This document shows positions 56,770-64,000 of a stretch of 64,000 nt of DNA, in pieces. Source of the DNA: Saccopteryx bilineata. Its lineage: Eukaryota > Chordata > Mammalia > Chiroptera > Emballonuridae. How positions within the stretch are numbered: the stretch's first letter is position 1; each line of letters starts with the position of its first letter. The stretch lies in assembly GCF_036850765.1 (NCBI RefSeq), contig NC_089498.1:55975795-56039794 (forward strand). The letters are read 5' to 3'. The position numbers were made by a program, and so were the translations under genes. The notes beneath the pieces are model-generated. The model ran no database searches. It was not told the DNA's origin and saw only the letters and a program-made list of their open reading frames with translations.

Positions 56770-57805
56770 AAGATTGGGAGAATGAGAAGAAAAGTCATAA
56801 ACAGTGGGGAAATAGTTGCAAAAGACACATTCGATAAAGAACTCTTATCTAAATTATACTAATAACTCTTAAAATAAGAAAATAAACAACTTCACTGAAA
56901 AATGGGCCAAAAACCTTAACAGACACCTTGCAAAGGATGATATGCAGATGGGAAAAAGCATATGAACAGATTTTCCACATCATATCTCATTAGGAAAGTG
57001 CAAATTAAAAAAAAAATGAGATGCTACACACGTATTAAAATGGCCAAAATCTGGAACACTGGCACACCAAACATTGGCAAGGATATGGAGCAAGAGAAAC
57101 TCTCATTGCTTGTGGAAATACAAAATGGTACAGTCACCATGGAAGATAATGTGGTGTTTGTTAGTTTTGTTGTGTTTTTACAAAACTAAACATACTCTTC
57201 ACTGTACTATACAGCAATCATGCAGTTCAGTATTTACCCAAAAGAGGTGAAAACTTATGTCCATGCAAAAAACTGACCCAGATATTTAGAGCAGCTTTAT
57301 TTATAACTGCCAATTCTTGGAAACAGTCAAGATTTCCTTCATTAAGGGAGTTGTTAAATAAATGATGGCACATCCAGACAATAGAATAATAGTGCTAAAA
57401 ATGCTAAAAACAAGTGGGCTATTAAGCTATGAAAAGAGAAAGATTACATACATATTACAAAAATAAAAGAAAACAATGTGAAAAGGCTATATATTATATA
57501 ATTCCAGCTATATGACATTTTGGGAAAGGCCAAACTGTGGAGACAGTAAGGAGATCAATGGTTGCAGGGGTCGAGTGGTGGGAGGCTGGACCAGGCAGCT
57601 GTATGAGTGCACTCCATCCTACCAGTCCTTACACAGTGGTGCACATAGTTGGTAGAGGGCTGAAATAGAGACTCCTGAGAGAAAAGAAAATGTACTGTAC
57701 TGCAAATTCACTTAATTTGTAGTTTTCAAAGGTGATAGATTATAGAATGGTACACTAGAAACCTATATAATTTTATTAAGCAATGTAAATTCAATTTTTA
57801 AAAAA
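56770..57805 (+). repeat. Old L1 ORF2 end and 3' UTR, sense
   Basis: 'aactcttatctaaattatac' (56841), 'aaaaatgggccaaaaacc' (56898), 'gatatgcagatgggaaaaagc' (56939), 'ggaaacagtcaagatttcc' (57319), 'gcagctttatttataactgcc' (57291), 'tatgacattttgggaaagg' (57511), and the end 'aacctatataattttattaag' with an A-rich tail. The order is complete but the sequence is strongly decayed. It aligns in structure with the element at 42990-44285. Confidence 0.78.
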
Positions 57806-57811
57806 AGGCAA

Positions 57812-57880
57812 ATTCTAGTTCAGCCCTGCTATATTACGGCTGTGTGATTTTTGGACAAGCAATTTTAAAATTGTGATCCA
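57812..57880 (+). repeat. MIR core fragment
   Basis: 'tctagttcagccctgctat' then 'acggctgtgtgatttttgg' and 'acaagcaatttt' match the conserved MIR core order. Confidence 0.65.
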
Positions 57881-59174
57881 TGGAGAAATTCCTAAGATTC
57901 AGGCCATAACATTGTCCCTTTGATGCTTTGGGTTTTGATCAAATCAGGCTCAAGGCCAGGGAGAGAGTCATTGTCTTCATTGATTCCCTCACCCCAACAC
58001 TCAGCAGGGATTATGAAAACACCCAGGATGACAGGAAAGCAGTGTTCCTTCAACAGCAAATAGAATTATTAAGATTTTTCTCTAAAACTTCTTCAGTGAA
58101 GCTGACTTCCAAAGGAAATGTGAAGCACAACAACTCGAGTAAACTCTTTTAATGTACATACAGATTATTCAAGTATGCCGAGCAATCATCTGACGATAAT
58201 CAGGGAACCAACACTTTATAGTTAGACAGGTAAGGGCTGTAATGCAGGATGTCATTTTCAATTATATTTATCTCCAGGTTGAACAGGCCTAGTGATAACT
58301 GTTATATATGTATTATTTCTCATCTTTATTTAAAACTCTACAAAATTAGGTAATTTTTCTTTTACATGTGCACTCAGAACCTTTAAGCAATTTTTTTTCA
58401 ATGCCACATAGGCAGGAAGGGATTGATTCACAATTTGAGTCTGTAAAATAGATATGCCACTCTTACAGCAAATGTAATTGCCACTTTAATTCTTCACAGC
58501 AATTAATTCACCAGGAAAATAATCAGTATGTCACTTGCCAACCTCAAGTTATTTATCCTGAATGTCTTTATTATTTATCACTTGTCATGGATTTATCTAT
58601 TATTGCACAGTGATTGTATTTTACAAATTGCCTCTTAAAAAAATATCAATTCCTGAAAGTAAAAACTTATTTTACAAATTTTTAGTGGAACAACTCTAAA
58701 CTTTTATTATGGATATTATATGTGGGCCATCTTCTGCCCTGTTTATTCCAGTACATTTTTTTTTCTAGAGATTTGTCATAGAAAAATATTATAAATAATT
58801 TTACTAAACTTTTTGTTTAGCATTTAATGTGATTTCCCTTCTTGGTACCAAACTATTTATTCCTTAATATTTTAGAGGAGGAGGCCCCTTGAACACAAAA
58901 TAGTTACAGATATCCAGAGATCACTTAATTTTCTCTATTTCCAAAAATTAAGCCACCAAAAATTGGAGCTAAAACTCACTTTAACAATGACCTGTAGTCT
59001 AAACTAAGGAAGAGAGAAAGAGAAAGCAATAGTTTGTAGGGTCCACAGACTTCACAAGAATTGGAGGAGACAAAGAAGCTACATTATCTCTTGAGAGTTT
59101 TCTACTGCCAGAGTTAATTCTTAGATTTCTGGGTCTCCACAGAAGAAGCCTGAAAGGATTTGAACAAAATAATT
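57881..59174. other. No gene seen; holds one copy of an 87-bp local duplication
   Basis: Single-copy sequence of mixed composition. The frame at 57928-58152 matches no known protein. Positions 58845-58931 recur at 60716-60802. Confidence 0.5.
58845..58931 (+). repeat. 87-bp local direct duplication, copy 1
   Basis: Aligned without gaps to 60716-60802, with 7 mismatches (80/87 identical). The mismatches all fall in the first 45 bases, and the last 45 bases are identical. Flanks do not match. I recognise no repeat family in it. Confidence 0.85.
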
Positions 59175-59182
59175 TCATAGAG

Positions 59183-59393
59183 CAGTGTCTTTCAACTGTC
59201 AGTCTGTGGATCCATCAGCCAGAAATTTCAGGCAGGTCCTCAAAAGAGTTAACTACCTGAATGTTGTCTGATTAAAGGCCCAACGATCTTAGTTGAATTT
59301 GCTTATGCTCAAGATGATTTCTGCCTTATTGGTCCCTGAACTAATTCTCCTATTTTCACCTGTCCCCAAGTGTAAAATAGTTGAAAGCCACTG
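59183..59393. mobile_element. Small hAT MITE (Charlie/MER5-like), 211 bp
   Basis: Ends 'cagtgtctttcaactg' and 'agttgaaagccactg' are inverted repeats. The 8-bp target duplication is tcatagag (59175-59182) against ccatagag (59394-59401), one mismatch. It is an old, non-autonomous hAT element. A 63-70 codon frame across it is incidental. Confidence 0.85.
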
Positions 59394-59539
59394 CCATAGA
59401 GTATCCCTGCTGCTCTGCTGTGGGGCACAAGTTTTAGAAGGAAGGAAAAAATTATTGTGGCAAGTTAACAGTATTAAGCTATTCAAAGCATTACTTTTTA
59501 GCTGAATTTTACTCTGTGTCTATCATTGTACATACATAA

Positions 59540-59705
59540 TAAAATTAACTAACATTTATTGAGCATTCACAGCTACATTCATTTTAGAGATGAAGTAACA
59601 GAAGATAAACAGAATTCAGTAACACTACCAGGTGGCATGGTAAGCATCAGAGCTAAGACTCAAAGCAGTCTGACACAAACTGTGATCATTCTGATGCAAA
59701 GACTA
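59540..59705 (-). repeat. MIR SINE, reverse orientation
   Basis: 'ctaacatttattgagcatt', 'tttagagatgaagtaacag', 'tcagtaacactaccaggtgg', 'agagctaagactcaaagcag' and 'tctgac' follow reverse MIR order. Confidence 0.7.
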
Positions 59706-59799
59706 AGTAAGCCTTATGCCTCATTTGTGTCTCTCTTTGCACTGTCTTCACAAGAATTCTGTATTTCCTCAGTGGAAGGAAGCCTTAGTTCCTTATGAA

Positions 59800-60715
59800 A
59801 TACGTCCTTTCTTTCAATAACCACTTGCAGTTGGAAAACTGATTCTTTTCTGTTTGAAAGCAATTCCAGTCTCTGCATTAAAATGATACTTCAAGCAAAT
59901 TACCTCACTACAGTTTCACAAGTATAATTCACAGAAACAGCTTCCTCATATTTTCTGAGTGAATCAAAGCATCAAGATTAAAAATAATCACCTCATCTGC
60001 ATGCGTGCTATGCTGAGCCTCCAAGAGTCTCACAGCATTAGTTTTCTGTGAACGAAATGTATCCGCAGGCATTATATTTCACTTTTTGCAGAGAGTAAGT
60101 GGGGAAAAAGAATTCTAAGACATCTGTGTCAGTGCCAGAAAAATAATTTTCTGCACTAACTATCTTTAATTAAGTCTTATAATTAACGATGAATCCATGT
60201 TTTTAAAATGAGCACATGATCTGTTGGGCCAAATCACTGTTGATGTTTAGCAGAAATGAAAGAAAGCTCTCTGTAGTATGCAAGCCTAATTATAATCATT
60301 AATATATAATTTAAACAACATACCATTAATTTACCCATCTTTCCAAAAGTCTCAGTGTTCAAAGAAATGGAAATTTTTATTGGCTAACCATTTTCAATCT
60401 TTCACCTGCGGCAGAGTGACTAAGGTTGTTTGCTTGTTACATTTTTTTTTTCTTTCTTAATTTTCAAAATTTCAGCTGTAATATTTTCTTTTATTCTAGA
60501 GAAAGAATCTTTCAGACTGACTATTATCTCATAAAGTATCAATTTATACTAAAATGCTCCTCTTTTTTTCTTTGATTAAATCCTCTTCTAATTATTCTAC
60601 TGTATTTTAAGATTAAATTTTTTGTGTTTTACATATCAGATACCAGTATTTAAAACTCAAGAAGGTAAACAAGCAAATTCTAAAACTGATCATTATCCTC
60701 AAGTTCAGACTAAAA
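59800..60715. other. Repeat-poor stretch; candidate conserved noncoding element
   Basis: No transposable element is recognisable over about 900 bp. The stretch 59990-60330 mixes balanced sequence ('ctgcatgcgtgctatgctg', 'gtgaacgaaatgtatccg') with several TAATTA/TTAATTAA-type homeodomain-like sites (60168, 60180, 60286). That texture is typical of vertebrate developmental enhancers, but it proves nothing without comparative data. Confidence 0.35.
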
Positions 60716-60802
60716 GTACCAAAGTATTCACTCCTTAATATTTTAGAGAAAGAGTCTCCTTGAACACAAAATAGTTACAGATATCCAGAGATCACTTAAT
60801 TT
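60716..60802 (+). repeat. 87-bp local direct duplication, copy 2
   Basis: The same 87 bases as 58845-58931, 1.87 kb downstream, same orientation. It sits between unrelated flanks ('gactaaaa' on the left, 'ccatttttgtc' on the right). No short direct repeat frames it, so it is not an obvious retroinsertion. Confidence 0.85.
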
Positions 60803-60929
60803 CCATTTTTGTCAGTATGGTTCACAATTATATCTGATAAATAAACGTAGTTAAGCACTGATCTATAAGTGAGAGCAAGACAGGGATGAGAGGGCAAGAT
60901 GAAAATAATATCTCTATAAAAATATTGCT

Positions 60930-61625
60930 AAAAGAAATGTCTAAGATCATACTGCCTTATGTTTACTTCTAGAATTTTATAGTTTTACATACAAATTTAA
61001 GTATTTAATTCATTTTCAGTTTATTCTTGTGTGTGGTATAAGAAAGTGGTCTAGTTTCATTTTTTGCATGAATCTGTCCAAGTTTATCAATACCATTTAT
61101 TGAATAGACTCTATACCCCATTGTATGTTCTTGCCTCCTTTGTCAAATATTAATTTACTATAAAGTCATAGATTTATTTCTAGGCTCTCAATTCTGTTCC
61201 ATTGCTCTAGATGTCTGTTATCATGCCAGTACCATGCTGTTTTGATTACTATGGATTTGTAGTATAGTTTGATATCAGGTAGCATGGTTCTAACAAACAA
61301 AATAGAAAAAAAATTCATAGGTACAGAGGACAGGCTGATAGCTATCAGAGGGGAAGGAGATTTGGGGCTGGGTAAAAAAAAGCAAATAAATTAAACAAAG
61401 AAAAATAATGTCTAGACACAGGTAACAGTATGGTGATTACAAGAAAAAGGGGGGTGAGGGGAGATAGAAGAGTATAAATAAGAGATAAATGGTGATAGAA
61501 GAAGACTTGACTTGAGGTGGTGAACACACAATGCAACAGACAGATGACAAAATAGAATAGTACACCTAGAATCTATATAATTTTATTAACCAATGTCAGC
61601 CAATAAATTCAATTAAAAATAAGTA
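60930..61625 (+). mobile_element. Truncated L1 with inverted 5' part (twin priming)
   Basis: 60930-61290 is L1 ORF2 in antisense ('gtataagaaagtggtctag', 'ttttgattactatgg' and 'tctgttccattgctctag' order). 61291-61625 is an L1 3' UTR in sense ('agaggggaaggagatttgg', 'aatctatataattttatt', 'accaatgtcagcc' and an A-rich tail). An inverted upstream part joined to a sense 3' end is the signature of twin priming. A target duplication was not found; a SINE directly follows the tail. Confidence 0.8.
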
Positions 61626-61645
61626 AAAGATAAAAAATAGAAAGA

Positions 61646-62057
61646 TAGCCTGACCAGGTGGTGATAGTGCAGTGGATAAAGCATCAGCCTGGGACCCTGA
61701 GGACCCAGGTTTAAAACCCCAAAGTCACTGGCTTGAGTGTGCACTCATCCAGCTAGAGCACAGGCTCACCAGCTTGAACACAGGGTCACCAGCTTGAGCA
61801 TGGGATCATAGACATGACTTTATGGTCACTGGCTTGAGCCCAGAGATCATCAGTTTAAAACCCAAGGTCACTGGCTTGTGTAAGGGGTCATTGGCTTGGC
61901 TTGAGCCTCTGGGTTAAGGCACATAATAAAAAGCAATTAATGACCAACTAAGGTGCCGAAACAAAGAATTGATGCTTCTCATCTCTCTCCCTTCCTGTCT
62001 GTTGTCCCTATTTGTTGCTCTCTCTGTGTCTTTCTCTGTCTCTCTCACTAAAAAATA

Positions 62058-62092
<35 letters not shown>

Positions 62093-62094
62093 AA
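61646..62094 (+). repeat. Family A SINE, long form, with (AAAT)n tail
   Basis: Head 'gcctgaccaggtggtgatag', 'tgcagtggataaagcatc', a decayed B box 'ggtttaaaacccc', expanded 'gtcactggcttgag' modules including 'tagacatgactttatgg', 'ctaaggtgccgaaacaaag', a CT tract, then a (AAAT)n microsatellite at about 62054-62094. The tail repeat has probably expanded after insertion. Confidence 0.94.
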
Positions 62095-63342
62095 TTCCTA
62101 TCAAAAAAGCATATATCAAATATCACATAAAATTTAGAAGTTGGAACTTGGCCAAGATTTTCTGGTTATCTTATATACACTCAAGAAGTATACTGAAGGA
62201 ACTAATAACAACTTATGGCCAGGACCATGGATTAACATCTCAATGAGAAGGATGAATTATGCACTCAAGAATGCACTGTTAGTATATATAATACGTTGAC
62301 TAATCAAGGATGTCAGGGCACTATGAGATATTTCTTTAAAGAATTTGTCTTAGAAATATTTATAAAAAGGTATATATATTTTCTCATATCAATAGCAGAT
62401 CTCAAAGTATTAAAAAGATCTAATATTCTACACTTGATAGAAGGTATATTATGTAAGAAAATTTAGAGATGACAAGATATTCTTTGAACACCCCCCAAAG
62501 AAACATATATAACACACAAATTAAATACTAAAAGGTAATTTTTTAATACTTTTGCATTATAAAGAGTAAACCAGATCTCATGTAAGATTTTTCTTTTCTC
62601 CTTTAATAACAACCTCCCTACCATCAATAAATCAAAACAAGAAAATATCCAGATAGTCCTTGTTTTGGAACCACTATCATACCTGGCCTCAATTCAGAAC
62701 AACAAATGAGTATGACCTTGTAAGTAAGCCTGATAGCTATCTTTATCATGGAAATAAAAATTTCATTTAAATGTAATTTGGTTCCTACTCTGCTTTCTCT
62801 TCAGATTGCATTAATCTTGCCTTTTATTAAATGTAATTTGGTTGATCCTTATTCAAGATGACTGTTTAATTACATATGTGTGTCTCTCTTTTTGTCTATA
62901 ACCTTGCTGGAATAAATTGGTGAAAGCACATGAAGGCATAAATCAACAATGTAGAGAAATAAACAATGTTCACAGCCTATGTGTTTTTACAAGCCAAATA
63001 GAAAATTCAACAAATTTAGAGAGACGAAGACTATATGGACAGGTTGGTGGATCACATCTGTGGGAAAAGCTAAACTCAAATTAACAAGAGGGTACAGGGA
63101 GTGGGACTCAGGCCCTTCACTGAACAATGTCCTTCAAGATGTAATGAGCTTCATAATAATGATTAGTTAATTACTTTTCATAATTCAAATCTATCCCCCT
63201 GTTGAATTTTTTATGGCTTAACATCTAAGAATATTTTTTTTAAATTGCAAAAGTAAAAAAGAATAACAGTTTAGCACTTAAAAAATATATGAAATTCAAA
63301 ATCATTTTCTTTAGTCATTTTACCAAAACACAGCCACACCTA
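62095..63342. other. No gene seen; short spaced direct repeat
   Basis: AT-rich single-copy sequence. TAAATGTAATTTGGTT occurs at 62768-62783 and again at 62828-62843, exactly 60 bp apart. No exon is supported; the 63-codon frame at 62979-63170 matches nothing I know. Confidence 0.5.
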
Positions 63343-63545
63343 CCTGGCCTGTGATGGCACAGTAGATAGAGATTGACCTGGAATACCGAGGCTGCCAGTT
63401 CAAAAACTAGGCTTGCCCTGTCAAGGTACATATGACAAACAATCAGTGAACAACTAAAGTGAAGCAACTATGAGTTGATACTTTTTGTTCTCCCCCCTTC
63501 TCTCTGTAAAATCAATAAATAATTAAAAAAAATAATAAAATAAAA
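63343..63545 (+). repeat. Family C-like SINE
   Basis: 'cctggcctgtgatggcacag', 'gattgacctggaatacc', 'ccagttcaaaaactagg', 'gtcaaggtacatatgac', 'gcaactatgagttgatac', then a CT patch and 'aaatcaataaataatt'. It has a family C head joined to a body like that of the copy at 49853. It is an intermediate or mosaic subfamily. Confidence 0.85.
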
Positions 63546-64000
63546 ATAAAAAATAGGAAAAAGAAACACCCAATTGCTTACATATTATCCATGGCCATAT
63601 TAGCACTACAACAACAGGGATAGAGACTCTGTGGTCTGCAAAATTTAAAATATTTATAAAAATCACTTACTGATGGCTGTTCTACAATAAACAAGGCATA
63701 ACAGAAAGAAAAAATAATGCTTTTAATAGCAATATTAAATGATAAAAGATAGAATTGCCTTCAAAGTGTAGAGAAATAAAATTATTCTTAAACTAGAACA
63801 CTATAGCTAGAGATAAAACACTCAAATATATTAAATATACAAGAACTCAGAAATTTTATCTTTTGTGATCCATTATTAAGATAATACTTAAGGATATACT
63901 CTAGCAAACTGAAGGGAAAAAATGAGAAGACATGAGATTCTTAAGAGTAGGTTCAATCCAGAATACCAGCGAAAAAACATTTAGGATTAGAGTTTTGCAT
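63546..64000. other. No gene seen
   Basis: AT-rich sequence. I recognise nothing in it. Confidence 0.5.

Overview
This window is mammalian nuclear DNA, most likely from a bat. It is AT-rich and intron-like or intergenic. I found no exon, no intact host gene, no rRNA or tRNA gene and no CRISPR array. Nearly every open reading frame longer than about 60 codons is chance or belongs to a transposable element. The assignment to bats rests on the SINEs. They are tRNA-derived families with a GGTTCGA B box and heads reading GCCTGACCAGG or GCCCTGGCC, and they end in CT-rich tracts followed by A-rich tails. From memory these resemble the Ves/Rhin-type SINEs of bats, possibly a horseshoe or leaf-nosed bat. 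A SPIN-type hAT element, several mariner-type MITEs and L1s with a laurasiatherian style of 3' UTR fit the same picture. The lineage is an inference, not a database result. For reference below: 'family A' SINEs begin GCCTGACCAGG and are about 330-400 bp; 'family B' begin GCCCTGGCC and end CAGAAAAATAC; 'family C' are about 200 bp and begin CCTGACCTGTGG.

Layout. 1-9.9 kb: single-copy DNA with MIR and SINE insertions, and an old L1 3' end (4.5-5.5 kb) split by an internally deleted mariner. 9.9-19 kb: a second transposon type with about 110-bp terminal inverted repeats, an MLT1-like LTR, SINEs and antisense old L1. 19.3-24.1 kb: the largest element, a 4.85-kb sense L1 with decayed ORF1 and ORF2. 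25-28 kb: a family B SINE carrying a foreign insert that looks copied from both flanks, a divergent family A SINE with hairpins, and a 5'-truncated L1 with a perfect 17-bp target duplication. 28-33 kb: small TA-flanked MITEs and the second copy of the long-TIR transposon. 35.3-38.5 kb: an ancient repeat broken by an L1 3' end and a 1.57-kb hAT transposon, both with exact target duplications. 41-51 kb: more SINEs, an old L1, MIRs and MLT1-type LTR sequence. 51.5-55.8 kb: an antisense L1 that keeps its 5' UTR but lacks its 3' half and is hit by the SPIN-like hAT. 56-64 kb: an old L1, a small hAT MITE, two copies of an 87-bp local duplication, a twin-priming-type inverted L1, SINEs, and a repeat-poor stretch that could hold a conserved regulatory element.

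No genes work together here. The biology visible is a layered record of transposition: MIR, old L1, MLT1 and the ancient repeat first, then DNA transposons and younger L1, then SINEs. Direct target duplications confirm the nesting order at more than a dozen sites. I did not find a new molecular system. The best leads are structural: (1) apparent locally templated insertions at 25.3 kb and 58.8/60.7 kb; (2) two unrelated mariner-superfamily deletion derivatives that both keep the DNA-binding half of the transposase and lose the catalytic half; (3) a SPIN-type element, a family known for horizontal transfer.
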